Source: Bradyrhizobium sp. S69 (lineage in GTDB: Bacteria; Pseudomonadota; Alphaproteobacteria; Rhizobiales; Xanthobacteraceae). From it: a stretch of DNA of 64,000 nucleotides. Under the pieces are notes generated by a model. It worked only from the letters and a program-made list of their open reading frames with translations. It had not been told where the DNA came from and ran no database searches. Below are positions 44,137-54,253 of the stretch, in pieces (within the stretch, counting starts at the first letter, position 1; each line of letters begins with the position of its first letter). The DNA lies in NCBI RefSeq assembly GCF_009766005.1, contig NZ_LMUK01000009.1:1-64000 (forward strand), in the 5' to 3' direction. A program made the translations under genes and the position numbers.

Positions 44137-45029
44137 CAGCCGCGCTGCCTGGGATCGAGGATGTCGCGCAGCGCGTCGCCGAACAGATTGGTGCCGAACA
44201 CCGCAAGGCTGATGGCGATGCCCGGGAAAATCACCAGCCACGGCGCGGTGCGGACATATTCCACCGCCGATTCCGACAGCATGCGTCCCCACGACGGGTA
44301 CGGTTCGGGGATGCCAAGGCCGAGAAACGACAGCGAGGCTTCGGTGAGGATGGTCGAGCCGAGTTGGGCGGTCGCCAGCACGATCAGCGGCGCGATCGTG
44401 TTCGGCAATACGTGACGAAGCGCAATCCGCGTCTCGCTCATGCCGATCGACTTGGCGGCCTCGATAAACGGCAGCTCGCGCAGCGCCAGCGTGTTGGCGC
44501 GGATCACGCGGGCAACCGTCGGAATCAGCGGGATCGCAATCGCCAGCATCACATTCGGCAGCGACGGCCCCAGCGCCGCCGTCATCACCAACGCCAGCAC
44601 CAATAGCGGCAGCGCTTGCAGGATATCGGTCACCCGCTGGAACACCAAATCGACCCAGCCGGAGAGATAGCCCGATGCCAGACCGATCATCACCCCGATC
44701 GACGATCCGAGCGCGGTCGAGCCGATGCCGACGGCCAGCGAGATCCGCGCGCCATGGACGATCCGGCTCCAGACATCGCGGCCGAACGAATCGGTTCCCA
44801 TCCAGTGCAGCATGCCGGGAGCCGCCAGCCGATGCGCCGAATCGATGCTGAGCGGATCGAAGCGGCAGATCAGGTTGGCGAAGATCGCGGTGCAGACGAA
44901 CAGCAGCATGATGCAAAGGCCGATCGTGCCGAGCAAATGACGTTGCGCCAAAAACACCAGCCGGCGCCAGCCATGGGTCGCTTGGGCGCCGGCGCGCCTC
45001 AGTTCGCTATCGTAATTGACCACGGCCAA
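44136..45029 (-). CDS. Peptide-type ABC transporter permease (DppC-like)
   Basis: A 297-residue inner-membrane permease with the N-terminal OppC-type segment ([20 protein letters not shown]) and the coupling loop [20 protein letters not shown]. Five to six hydrophobic helices are visible. It starts 12 bp after dppB. The [20 protein letters not shown] block is typical of dipeptide and nickel permeases. Confidence 0.93.
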
Positions 45030-45041
45030 ACGTCGGCTCTC

Positions 45042-45989
45042 CTAATCGGTGTAGCGGATGCGCGGATCGATCGCGGCGTAGAGCATGTCGACCGTGAAGT
45101 TGGTGAACACCACGACCACCGCGATCAGCATCACGAGGTTCTGCACGATCGGATAGTCGCGCCAGCGCAGCGCCTCGACCAGGTAGCGGGCGATGCCGGG
45201 AATATTGAACACGGTCTCGGTGACGATCAGGCCGCCGATCAGGAAGGCCGCCTCGATACCGATCACGGTGATGACGGGAAGAATGGCGTTCTTGAGGGCA
45301 TGGCGGTAGTTGATAGACGCCTCGGAGGCGCCCTTGGCGCGCGCGGTGCGGATATAGTCCTGGCGCAGGATTTCGAGCATCGAGGAGCGCGTGATGCGCA
45401 TGGTCAACGCGGCGCTGCGAAAGCCCACGGCCATCGCCGGCACGCAATAGATCGCGATCGCCTCGCTCCAGGTCTTCGGATGGGGATTGAAGATCGGCAT
45501 GGTGCCGAACAGCGAGACCGACGCCATCAGGATCAGCAGTCCGAGCCAGAACGAGGGCAGCGACAACCCACTCAGGCTGACCACGCGCAAGGCATAATCC
45601 AGCCGCGTGCCCTGGTGCACCGCGCTGATGACACCCAAGGGAATGCCGATCGAGGCGGAGAACATCAGAGCGAGGCCCGCGAGCCGCGCCGTGATCGGAA
45701 TCCGCGGCAGGATTTCGTCAAGCGCGGGCTTCTCGGACACATAGGAATAACCGAGATCGCCGCGCGCGAGGCCGCCGATCCAGTGCAGATATTGCATGAC
45801 GATGGATTGATCGAGCCCCAGATCGTGCTCCAGATGCGCCTTGTCGGCCGGATCGACATATCCGGCGGCGGCGAACAGGATGTCGACGATATTGCCCGGA
45901 ACGATGCGCAGCAGCACGAAGATGATGACGGAGATGCCGAATAGCGTCACCAGCATCAGGACCAGGCGCCGCACGATGTAAGCAAACAC
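45042..45989 (-). CDS. Peptide-type ABC transporter permease (DppB-like)
   Basis: A 315-residue permease with the N-terminal signature YIVRRLVLMLVTLFGISVII and coupling loop TARAKGASEASINYRHALKN. It has about six membrane helices. It lies 42 bp after the binding-protein gene and pairs with the DppC-like protein as the channel. Confidence 0.93.
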   Translation of the reverse strand: MFAYIVRRLVLMLVTLFGISVIIFVLLRIVPGNIVDILFAAAGYVDPADKAHLEHDLGLDQSIVMQYLHWIGGLARGDLGYSYVSEKPALDEILPRIPITARLAGLALMFSASIGIPLGVISAVHQGTRLDYALRVVSLSGLSLPSFWLGLLILMASVSLFGTMPIFNPHPKTWSEAIAIYCVPAMAVGFRSAALTMRITRSSMLEILRQDYIRTARAKGASEASINYRHALKNAILPVITVIGIEAAFLIGGLIVTETVFNIPGIARYLVEALRWRDYPIVQNLVMLIAVVVVFTNFTVDMLYAAIDPRIRYTD

Positions 45990-46031
45990 CTTGTTGTCTC
46001 CCCTGGTCGGCTGGCTTTCGGTGGCGGGACG

Positions 46032-47624
46032 TTACTTGTCGAGCCACACATCCTCGTAACGATAACCATTGTACGAGCTGTTCACCATGACGGTGACGCC
46101 TTTGACATAAGGCTGCCAGCAGGTGCCGGTCCGGGCGTGGAAGATGATGGGGCGGGCGACGTCGTCCTGCAGCTTCTGGTCGATCTCCCAGACCAGCTTC
46201 TTGCGCTTGGCGACGTCGGTTTCGATCGATTGCTGGTCGAACAGCTTTTCGATGTCCTTGTTGCAGTAGTTGGTGTAGTTGCGCTCCGAGCCGCAGGAAT
46301 AATTCTCGTAGAACGACTGGTCGGGATCGTCGACCGCGTTGCCGGTGAGATTGAGGCCGAGCGCGTAGTCCTTGCGCGCGACTTTCGGGAACCACTGCGC
46401 GGTGTCGACCACATCGAGTTCGGCATCGATGTAGATGCTCTTGATCTGATCGATCAGGATCACGGCCGGATCGCGGTAAACCGGAATGTTGCGGGTCGAT
46501 ACCTTGACGGCGAGGTGCTTGTCGGGGCCGTAGCCCGCCTTCTGCATCAGCTTGCGCGCCTCGTCGCGGTTGGCGTTGACGTCGGGACCATAACCCGGGA
46601 TCGCCTCCAGCATTTCCTTCGGCATCGCCCACAGGCCCTGCGGCGCCGGCTCCATGGTGCCGCCGATATCGCCCTGGCCCTCGAACATGATCGAGATGAA
46701 CGCCTTGCGATCCAGCGACAGCGCCAGCGCGCGGCGGATGTCGAGATTGTCGAATGGCGGCGAGGACGAATTGATGATGATGTTGGTGGAGACGTTGTTC
46801 GGCTCGACCACGCATACCGCGTTCGGCGCCTGCGACTTGACGTCCTTCAAGAGCGGGATCGACACTTCGGTCGGGAATGTCATGTCGAACTGGCCGGAGA
46901 CAAAACCCAGGATCGCGGTCGAACGGTTCGGCGTGATGGTGAACTCGATGCCGTCGAGATGCGGCAGGCCCTTCTTGAAGTAGTTCTCGTTGCGCACCAG
47001 CTTGATCGATTCATTGGCCTTGAACTCGACGAATTTGAACGGACCGGTGCCGATCGGGTGGGTGCGCATGTCGGCCGGCGACACATGGCACGGATAGACC
47101 GGCGTGTAGCCCGAGGCGAGCAGCGCCAGCAAGGCCGGCTGCGGCCGCTTGAGATGAAACGACGCCTCGAAATCGCCGTTCGTGGTGACCTCGTTGACCT
47201 GATCGTACCAAGATTTGCGCGGGTTCTGCCGGAATTTCTGCGGCGACTTGCCCATCAGCATATCGAACGTGCATTTGACGTCGGCCGACGTGAACGGCTT
47301 GCCGTCATGCCAAATGACGCCCTGATGAAGCTTGAAGGTCAGGGTCTTGTTGTCGCTGCTCCAGGCCCAGCTGTCGGCAAGATCAGGGACGATGTCGTCC
47401 ATGCTGTTTTGCGCGATGGTCTGATTGTAGATGACGAGGTTGTTGAAGACCGGCATGAACGGAACGTTCATCGAGTAGGTCGCGCCTTCGTGGATCGAGG
47501 CGCTGCCCGGGCTGTCGCGATGATAGAGCCGCAGGATGCCGCCCTGCTTCTCGGCCGCGAGCGCGGGACCCAAAGCCGCCAGCAACGACAACATGGCGGC
47601 GACAAGCGTTCGCACGCTCCGCAT
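46032..47624 (-). CDS. Peptide-type ABC transporter binding protein (DppA-like)
   Basis: A 530-residue type II periplasmic binding protein. ATG 47624 gives a clean signal (RTLVAAMLSLLAALGPALAA) and is preceded by GAGGGAGGG; the open frame up to 47789 adds implausible sequence. Family blocks are GVIWHDGKPFTSADVKCTFD and PPFDNLDIRRALALSLDRKA. It heads the complete importer operon dppABCDF. The ligand (oligopeptide, opine, glutathione or another) is undetermined. Confidence 0.92.
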   Translation of the reverse strand: MRSVRTLVAAMLSLLAALGPALAAEKQGGILRLYHRDSPGSASIHEGATYSMNVPFMPVFNNLVIYNQTIAQNSMDDIVPDLADSWAWSSDNKTLTFKLHQGVIWHDGKPFTSADVKCTFDMLMGKSPQKFRQNPRKSWYDQVNEVTTNGDFEASFHLKRPQPALLALLASGYTPVYPCHVSPADMRTHPIGTGPFKFVEFKANESIKLVRNENYFKKGLPHLDGIEFTITPNRSTAILGFVSGQFDMTFPTEVSIPLLKDVKSQAPNAVCVVEPNNVSTNIIINSSSPPFDNLDIRRALALSLDRKAFISIMFEGQGDIGGTMEPAPQGLWAMPKEMLEAIPGYGPDVNANRDEARKLMQKAGYGPDKHLAVKVSTRNIPVYRDPAVILIDQIKSIYIDAELDVVDTAQWFPKVARKDYALGLNLTGNAVDDPDQSFYENYSCGSERNYTNYCNKDIEKLFDQQSIETDVAKRKKLVWEIDQKLQDDVARPIIFHARTGTCWQPYVKGVTVMVNSSYNGYRYEDVWLDK

Positions 47625-47829
47625 GATTCCCTCCCTCAGCATCCCGGCCTCATCGCGGGCCGTAGATGGCACAAGGATAGCATGGCAAGGCGTGCAGGCA
47701 ACCAGCAAGGACGGCGGCCGGCATGCACACTTCGGATGAAGGCGACGATCCCGCAAGGTGCGACGTTTTGGCGAGTTAGCCGCGAGCACTGAGCTTGTGG
47801 CTACAGCCAGGCTCGCAACAACCGCTCAC

Positions 47830-47936
47830 GTCATCCTGAGGTGCGAGCCCTTGCGAGCCTCGAAGGATGTTGTTCCGCGCAGTGCGTGCAGCCATCCTTC
47901 GAGGCTCGCCGAAGACGGCGAGCACCTCAGGATGAC
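47830..47936. repeat. Dispersed palindromic repeat (REP family A)
   Basis: Complete copy from GTCATCCTGAGGTGCGAGC to CACCTCAGGATGAC, no insert. It stands about 200 bp upstream of the DppA-like gene in the long gene-free block 47625-48755. Confidence 0.88.
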
Positions 47937-48059
47937 GGTTGCGCTAACGGATCCGCTGCCCGACGGGCAAATCACCTTCGCGCGCCGAATCCTGTCCAGC
48001 CCTCCGCGCAAAAATATTTCGCTTTGTTTTTGACCCAACTCAGTTGCGTATTGCGTGCG

Positions 48060-48490
48060 TCCCACCCGACAAGAGGGGCGTTGCGCACGTCACGAAACGC
48101 GCGGTGGGATGCGGTGGACGCGGAGTTTGCGAAAGACGATCGCAAGCGTTCGCGGACGGCAAAGTCGTGTGGTCCTGACGCCCCAATGGCCGGTGTCAAG
48201 CTCTTGAGAAGCTCACGCTTCTTGGAGCGACGGTGACAAACAAGCCTGGTCTCGCCGGGGAGAGCACGGAATAAGCTGTAAAACCATTGCGCAGGGAAGG
48301 CCGGAGTGTTTCCGCTGAACCTGTATGCTCATGTGCGTTTTTTTGTCTACCTTTGCACATGAGACCGCGGGTGCAGCGCGCACCCGGTCTTCCCCGCGCC
48401 CTCTCTTGAGGGTCGCGTGCGCCCTCTTCTTTTTGAGGGCCGATGAATTTGCAAAACTCGGGCGAATGCTGTCGCGAGATCGCGGAGTTG
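48060..48490. repeat. Long structured dispersed element, no gene
   Basis: About 430 bp without a credible ORF. It carries ordered hairpins: CTCATGTGC/GCACATGAG (48328-48363, T-rich loop), GGGTGC/GCACCC (48369-48385), a GAGGGTCGCGTGCGCCCTC arm near 48408 and GCCCTC/GAGGGC (48421-48440). From memory, stretches such as GGTGGGATGCGGTGGACGC and GGTGCAGCGCGCACCCGGTC recur many times in Bradyrhizobium and Rhodopseudomonas genomes. It may be a mobile or RNA-type repeat. Small ORFs within it (for example 48325-48534) look spurious. Confidence 0.65.
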
Positions 48491-48500
48491 TGTTTTCTTT

Positions 48501-48664
48501 ACCCTACCCTGGAGGGGGAGGGTCGCTCGCGTAGCGAGCGGGGTGGGGTGGCGAAGCCGCGAGTGGTGTTAGGCGAGACCTCGTTCCGTAGCGTCGCCAC
48601 CCCACCCCGTCTCACATTTCGCTGCGCTCCATGTGAGCCGACCCTCCCCCTCCAGGGGAGGGTG
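48501..48664. repeat. Large inverted repeat (family D)
   Basis: Left arm ACCCTACCCTGGAGGGGGAG (from 48501) pairs with CTCCCCCTCCAGGGGAGGGT at the right end (to about 48663). Inside are GCTCGCGTAGCGAGC and mirrored GGGGTGGGGTGGCG/CGCCACCCCACCCC. It could form a long cruciform or RNA hairpin about 90 bp upstream of the hybrid kinase start. Confidence 0.8.
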
Positions 48665-48755
48665 AAGTCAAGCAACCACCTTTCTGCCGCGAGCAACGTC
48701 AGGCATGATGGGCCCCGACGATTGGATAATCTCGGAACCTTAAGGGGGTGCGCCG

Positions 48756-51125
48756 ATGGCGGATTCCGGTCAAGACAGGGATGGCGAGGGCGAACCGGCC
48801 GGTCTGCCACGGTTGGCCAAGGTCGCCGGGGTTGTGATCGATCTGCGGGACGGCTTTCGAAACGAACCGCGCTCGCCGGAATACCGGGCGATCCACGGTC
48901 TGGCCGCCGATGCTGAGGATAGCCACGAGGATTGGATTGCGCGGCTGCATCCGCAAGATCGCGACCGCACAGTACAGGTTTTGCTGGATGCGGTAAGCGG
49001 CGGCGCGGAACAGGTTTCCTATCAGTACCGCATCGTCAGGCCGAGCGACGGGCAGGTGCGATGGCTCGCCACCGACGCGCGGATCGAACGAAGCCCGGAC
49101 GGAAAGCCGCTGCGGTTTGTCGGCGCCCATATCGACATCACCGATCTCGTGGTCGCCAAGGAAACGCTGCGCGAAAGCGAGGAGCGGTTCCGGCTGATCG
49201 CCAATAGCGCGCCGGTTCCGATGTGGGTCAGCAAGACCGATGGCACCCGCGCTTTCGCCAACCAGGCCTATCTGGAGTTTCTCGGTGTCGCTTACGAAGC
49301 GGCGTTGGCGTTCGATTGGCGAAAAATATTGCATCCGGATGACGGAGCGCGTGTGGTCCAGGAAAGCATCGCCGGCGAAGCGTCGCTCAAGCCGTTTGCG
49401 CTGGAAGCGCGCTATCGGCGGGCCGACGGGCAATGGCGGTGGATGCGGTCGGAATCGCAACCGCGCTGGGACCCCGCCGGAAAACATATCGGCTTCATCG
49501 GGGTCGCGCATGATGTGACGGTGGCCAAGCAGGCCGAAGTCGAGCTTCGCCGTCTCAACGAAACGCTGGAGCAGCGCATCCGGGAACGCACCGCGCAGCT
49601 GCAGTCCAATGAAGCGCAGATGCGCACGATCATCGAGACCAGCAACCAGTATCAGGGCTTGCTCGATCTCGCGGGCAACGTCGTCTACGCCAACAAGACC
49701 ATGCTGGCGAGCGTCAGTGCCCGCCTGTCGGATGTGGCGGGAAAGCCGTTCTGGGATACGCCATGGTTCTCGGCCACCGAGGGCGCGCGCGACATCGTTC
49801 ACGGTGCCTTTGCAGCGGTTTTGACCGGCGAGAGCGTCCACGCCGAAATGCGGCTGCATCTGCCGGCGGGCGATCGGTTTTTCGATTTCACGATGCGTCC
49901 GGTGTTTGACCAATACGGCGTGGTCTCCGCCGTACTGCCCGAAGCGGTCGACATCACCGAACGGCGGCGCTCCGAAGAAGCGCTTCGGCAATCGCAAAAG
50001 ATGGATGCGGTCGGCCAGCTCACCGGAGGCGTGGCGCACGATTTCAACAATCTGTTGACGATCATCCGCTCGGCCACCGATTTCCTGCGCCGCCGCGAAC
50101 TGAGCGAGGATCGCCGCCGCCGTTACATCGACGCGATTTCGGACACCGTCGACCGCGCCTCGAAACTGACCGGGCAATTGCTGGCGTTCGCGCGCCGCCA
50201 GCCGCTGACGCCGCAGGTGTTCAATGTCGGCGCGCAGGTCGAAAGCATCGCGCAGCTGATCCGCCCGCTGATGGGCGGCCGGATTCAGATCGAGCTCGAT
50301 CTGTGCGAGCCCGAGTGTTTCGCGATGGCCGACGTCGCCCAATTCGAGACCGCGGTGGTCAACCTCGCGGTCAATGCCCGCGACGCGATGGCGGATGAGG
50401 GCTATCTGTCGATCCGCGTTACCGCGGTCGAGGCCGTTGCCACGCTGCACGGAGAGGTGAGCCTGATCGACCGCTTCGTCGCCATCTCGGTGACGGATAA
50501 TGGATCGGGCATCGCGGCCGATCAGCTTGATGCGATCTTTGAACCCTTCTTCACCACCAAGGGCGTCGGCAAAGGCACAGGCCTCGGCCTCAGCCAGGCG
50601 CTCGGATTTGCCAAGCAGTCGGGCGGCGAAATCAAGGTGACCAGCGTGGTGGGCAAGGGTTCGACCTTCACCATCTATTTGCCGCAGGCCGAGAGCGCGG
50701 TCGGTGGCGTGGAAGTCGCCGATACCCGCGCCGAAGCGGCCATGAGTGGACGCGGCCATCATGTCCTGGTGGTCGAGGACAATGTGGAGGTTGGGCAGTT
50801 CTCGACCGAATTACTCAAGGATCTGGGTTACGTGGTCAAATGGGCCGTCAATGCCAGGGAGGCGCTCGCGGTCCTCACGGAGAACGAACTCGCCTTCGAT
50901 CTGGTGTTCTCCGACGTCATCATGCCCGGAATGAACGGCGTCGAACTCGCCACCGTGATTCGCGAGCGATACCCCGGCCTCCCGGTGGTTCTGACCAGCG
51001 GCTACAGCAGCGTGCTCGCGGAAAACGCCCATCGCGGCTTCGAGCTGATCCAGAAACCCTATTCGGTCGAAGCGCTTTCGAGAACCCTTCGCAAGGCCAT
51101 CTCCGAACGACGCCCGGCGGAGTGA
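48756..51125 (+). CDS. PAS-domain hybrid histidine kinase
   Basis: A 789-residue protein without membrane segments, so probably cytoplasmic. It has three PAS-like units (about 20-130, 143-258 and 295-403, each followed by a PAC-like IDITD, AHDVT or VDITE), a coiled linker at 258-290, HisKA with His428 in LTGGVAHDFNNLL, an ATPase with DNGSGI and GTGLGL, and a C-terminal receiver with Asp720 in VFSDVIMPGMNG. No output regulator is adjacent. Signal and target are unknown; flanking repeats isolate it from neighbours. Confidence 0.93.
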   Translation: MADSGQDRDGEGEPAGLPRLAKVAGVVIDLRDGFRNEPRSPEYRAIHGLAADAEDSHEDWIARLHPQDRDRTVQVLLDAVSGGAEQVSYQYRIVRPSDGQVRWLATDARIERSPDGKPLRFVGAHIDITDLVVAKETLRESEERFRLIANSAPVPMWVSKTDGTRAFANQAYLEFLGVAYEAALAFDWRKILHPDDGARVVQESIAGEASLKPFALEARYRRADGQWRWMRSESQPRWDPAGKHIGFIGVAHDVTVAKQAEVELRRLNETLEQRIRERTAQLQSNEAQMRTIIETSNQYQGLLDLAGNVVYANKTMLASVSARLSDVAGKPFWDTPWFSATEGARDIVHGAFAAVLTGESVHAEMRLHLPAGDRFFDFTMRPVFDQYGVVSAVLPEAVDITERRRSEEALRQSQKMDAVGQLTGGVAHDFNNLLTIIRSATDFLRRRELSEDRRRRYIDAISDTVDRASKLTGQLLAFARRQPLTPQVFNVGAQVESIAQLIRPLMGGRIQIELDLCEPECFAMADVAQFETAVVNLAVNARDAMADEGYLSIRVTAVEAVATLHGEVSLIDRFVAISVTDNGSGIAADQLDAIFEPFFTTKGVGKGTGLGLSQALGFAKQSGGEIKVTSVVGKGSTFTIYLPQAESAVGGVEVADTRAEAAMSGRGHHVLVVEDNVEVGQFSTELLKDLGYVVKWAVNAREALAVLTENELAFDLVFSDVIMPGMNGVELATVIRERYPGLPVVLTSGYSSVLAENAHRGFELIQKPYSVEALSRTLRKAISERRPAE

Positions 51126-51178
51126 AGTCCCGTTACAAGAAAGTCGCTGACATCAGAGCCGGTGACGCTATCTCAAAC

Positions 51179-51317
51179 GTCATCCTGAGGTGCGAGCCCT
51201 TGCGAGCCTCGAAGGATGGTGTTCAGCGCTGTGCGTGCGGCCATCCTTCGAGGCGCGCAAGAAAGTGCGCGCACCTCAGGATGACGAATTGCCTGCTTCC
51301 GTCATCCTCAGGATGAC
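51179..51317. repeat. REP family A copy plus a minimal end-to-end remnant
   Basis: A complete copy runs from 51179 (GTCATCCTGAGGTGCGAGC) to 51285 (CACCTCAGGATGAC). Fifteen bases later GTCATCCTCAGGATGAC (51301-51317) is just the two outer ends joined, as if the centre had been deleted. Both lie between convergent genes. Confidence 0.85.
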
Positions 51318-51366
51318 GTCTGAGACAGCTTCGCGGCCCTCAAAACATCCGCTCTATCGCTTCGCC

Positions 51367-52917
51367 TCACACGATGCGCGACGTCTTGTTGCCCCAATAG
51401 CGGTCGCGCAACAGGCGCTTGTAGAGCTTGCCGGTTGGCAGTCGTGGCAACTCCGCTTCGAAGTCGATCGAGCGCGGCACCTTCTGGCGCGACAGCGCCT
51501 GGCTGCAAAACGCGATCAGCTCCTCGGCGAGATCCGGGCCCGGCGAAATCCCCGGCATCGGCTGCACCACCGCTTTCACTTCCTCGCCGAGATCGGCATT
51601 GGGAACGCCGAACACTGCGGCGTCGGCGATCTTGGGATGGGTGACCAAGAGGTTCTCGCATTCCTGCGGATAGATGTTCACCCCGCCCGAGATGATCATG
51701 AAGGTCGCGCGATCGGTCAAATGGAGAAAGCCGTCGTCGTCGACATAGCCGACATCGCCAACCGTGCTCATGCTGCCGTCGGACGAGCGGGCCTCGCTGG
51801 TCTTGTCCGGATCGTTGAAATATTCGAACGGCGAGGCAGTCTTGAACCACACCGTGCCCGGCGCGCCCTTAGGACTCGGCTGCATATTCTCATCGAGGAT
51901 ATGCAGTTCGCCGAACAGCACCTTGCCGACGGTGCCGCGGTGCGCGAGCCATTCGGCGCTGTCGCAGGCGGTGAAGCCGAGGCCTTCGGTCGCGCCGTAA
52001 TATTCATGCACGATCGGCCCCCACCATTTGATGATGTCATCCTTGACCATCGCGGGGCAGGGCGCCGCGGCATGAATGGCGATTTCGAGCGAAGACAAAT
52101 CGTAGCGCTGTCGTACCGCCTCCGGCAGCTTCAGCATCCGCGAGAACATGGTCGGCACCAACTGGCTGTGGGTGATGCGCCATTTCTCGACCAGCTCCAA
52201 ATAACGCTCGGGATCGAAGCTCTCCATGATGATCACGGTGCCTCCGATCCGGATCGCGAGGTTGACCGCGGCCTGCGGCGCCGAATGATACAGCGGCGCC
52301 GGCGAGAGGTAGATCATGCCCTCGCGGTAGTGCCAGAGCTTTTGCAGAAAATTGAACAGCGGCATCTGCTCCGACGGCGGCTGTTCCTGCAGCGGACGCA
52401 GGATGCCCTTGGGTCGCCCGGTGGTGCCCGACGAATACAGCATGGCGGTGCCGATGCTCTCATCGGCGATCGGCGTGCCGGGCAGTCCGGCGGTCGCTTC
52501 CTGCAAGCCGATGATGCGCTCGCCCTCGCTCGCGCCGTCGACGACGATGCAGAGCTCCACTTTCGGGCATTGCATGAGCGCCTCGCGCGCGACCTCGAGT
52601 TTCGCCGCCGATGTAATGAGGATGCGCGATTCGCTATTGGCGATGATGTAGGCAAGCTCGCCGCCGGTGAGGTACGAATTCACGCAGGTATAATACAAAC
52701 CGGATCGCTCGCCGGCGCCGCAGGCTTCCAGGTAGCGGCTGTTGTTCTCCATGAAGATCGCAAAATGGTCGAGCCGCTTCAGCCCCCGTTGGCGAAACAA
52801 ATGCGCCAGCCGGTTGCTGCGCGCCTCCAACTCGGCATAGGTCACGGTCTCGCCGGTATTCGCCATGATGAAGGCGGGCTGAAGCGGACGAAGGTGAGCG
52901 TGCTTGCCGGTGTACAT
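51367..52917 (-). CDS. AMP-forming acyl-CoA synthetase/ligase
   Basis: A 516-residue ANL-family ligase. The phosphate loop is AMLYSSGTTGRPKGILRP, the middle block YYGATEGLGFT, the hinge motif VGDVGYVDDDGFLHLTDR and the catalytic lysine region LPRLPTGKLYKRLLRD near the C-terminus. It activates an organic acid to its CoA thioester. It is last of four minus-strand genes, 15 bp after the alcohol dehydrogenase gene, so it likely activates the acid formed in that route. Acid identity is unknown. Confidence 0.92.
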   Translation of the reverse strand: MYTGKHAHLRPLQPAFIMANTGETVTYAELEARSNRLAHLFRQRGLKRLDHFAIFMENNSRYLEACGAGERSGLYYTCVNSYLTGGELAYIIANSESRILITSAAKLEVAREALMQCPKVELCIVVDGASEGERIIGLQEATAGLPGTPIADESIGTAMLYSSGTTGRPKGILRPLQEQPPSEQMPLFNFLQKLWHYREGMIYLSPAPLYHSAPQAAVNLAIRIGGTVIIMESFDPERYLELVEKWRITHSQLVPTMFSRMLKLPEAVRQRYDLSSLEIAIHAAAPCPAMVKDDIIKWWGPIVHEYYGATEGLGFTACDSAEWLAHRGTVGKVLFGELHILDENMQPSPKGAPGTVWFKTASPFEYFNDPDKTSEARSSDGSMSTVGDVGYVDDDGFLHLTDRATFMIISGGVNIYPQECENLLVTHPKIADAAVFGVPNADLGEEVKAVVQPMPGISPGPDLAEELIAFCSQALSRQKVPRSIDFEAELPRLPTGKLYKRLLRDRYWGNKTSRIV

Positions 52918-52932
52918 CGTCTCTCCGTTATT

Positions 52933-54087
52933 CTAGGCGGCCAGCAGCAGGATCTCGCGAACCTGCGCCGGGCCGTCGATCTTGCGCGGGTTGCGCGGAA
53001 CCCATGGCGTTCTCATCGCCTGCTCGGCAATCGCCTCGAAATGCTCGGGGCCGACGCGGACATCCCGCAGGCTGCGCGGCATGCCGAGGCCGCGGATGAA
53101 ATCATCCAGCACGTCGGCGGCATTCTTGCCGGGCTGTCCCATCGCGGTCGAGACCAGCGCCTGCCGTTCGGCGTTGACCGGGCTGTTCCAGCGCATCACC
53201 GCGGGCAGCATCACGCAGGATGTATATCCGTGCGGCACGTCGAACGCGGCGCCGAGCACATAGCCGATGCCATGGCTTGCCCCCATCGGCACGCCCGCGG
53301 CCGACGCCCCCATCGAGAGCCAGGTGCCGATCTGGCAATCCATCCGGGCGCTGAGATCGTGCGGGTCGGCCTTTACCCGCGGCAGCGCCTGCGCCAGCAT
53401 CGAAAGTCCCTTCTGCGCCTGCGCATCGGCATAAGGATGCGCCTCCTGCGAGCACAGGGCTTCGACGCAATGATCGACGGCGCGGATGCCGGTCGATAGA
53501 AACAGCCATTGCGGCGTGTGCAGCGTGATGGCCGGATCGAGGATCACCGCGCGCGGTATCGTCAGGTCGTGGCGCAGCATCTCCTTGACCCGGATGCGCA
53601 GATTGGTGACGCCGGCGGCCGCGCCGAACTCGCCCCCGGCAATGGTCGTGGGCACGCTGATCTGGCGCACCGAGGGTTCACGCATCGGCGGCGCGACGCC
53701 TTTGCGGGTGCGGATGTCGTCGATGCCATCGATGGTTCGGATGTTGTTGGCCAGGCAAAGTTGCACCGCCTTGGCGCCGTCGGTGATCGAGCCACCGCCG
53801 ACGGTCACGATCAGATCGGCGCCGGCGGCGCGGGCCTGCTCGGCCGCGGCGATCACGGCTTCGCGCGGTGTGTGCGGCGGCATCGCGTCGAAGGTTCCGG
53901 CGCAGCGCGGTCCAAGGCTGTCACGGATATTCGCGATCTCGTCGGTTTCGCGGTTCAGCGTGCCGCTGACCATCAGAAACGCCCGCGTCGTGCCCAGGCG
54001 GTCCATTTGCGCCGGGATCGCGGTGGCGGCGGCCACGCCGAACACCACCTCGTCCATGGCGCCGAATACCACGCGTCCCTTGCGCAC
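52933..54087 (-). CDS. Iron-type alcohol dehydrogenase, maleylacetate reductase-like
   Basis: A 384-residue NAD(P)-dependent dehydrogenase. The Gly-rich nucleotide site is LIVTVGGGSITDGAKAVQL. Metal-ligand histidines appear in RAVDHCVEALCS and in MGASHGIGYVLGAAFDVPHG, as in maleylacetate reductases. GTG 54087 is chosen because GGGGAGGACA lies about 7 bases upstream; the open frame to 54168 has no such site. In this operon it may reduce or oxidise an intermediate between the dioxygenase and the CoA ligase. Confidence 0.87.
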   Translation of the reverse strand: MRKGRVVFGAMDEVVFGVAAATAIPAQMDRLGTTRAFLMVSGTLNRETDEIANIRDSLGPRCAGTFDAMPPHTPREAVIAAAEQARAAGADLIVTVGGGSITDGAKAVQLCLANNIRTIDGIDDIRTRKGVAPPMREPSVRQISVPTTIAGGEFGAAAGVTNLRIRVKEMLRHDLTIPRAVILDPAITLHTPQWLFLSTGIRAVDHCVEALCSQEAHPYADAQAQKGLSMLAQALPRVKADPHDLSARMDCQIGTWLSMGASAAGVPMGASHGIGYVLGAAFDVPHGYTSCVMLPAVMRWNSPVNAERQALVSTAMGQPGKNAADVLDDFIRGLGMPRSLRDVRVGPEHFEAIAEQAMRTPWVPRNPRKIDGPAQVREILLLAA

Positions 54088-54253
54088 GAATTCTGTCCTC
54101 CCCGGACGGGTTGGCCTTTGCGGCCTTGCGAGGGAATGTAGCGGAGGAAGCGCAGCGAGGGGAACCAAAAAATCGCGCCCCGTCTGGATATCAGGAAGGC
54201 CGCGGCTCGATCGCTCGGGGCGATGGCGGGATGCGCGGTTGCCGCGCCATCAC

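Noticed and set aside
48325..48534. Short plus-strand ORF inside the structured dispersed element
   Set aside because: It spans hairpins of a repeat, has no ribosome site and changes reading through repeat borders.
48699..50762. A 687-codon minus-strand open frame opposite the PAS hybrid kinase
   Set aside because: It mirrors a gene with intact kinase motifs and has no recognisable protein family.
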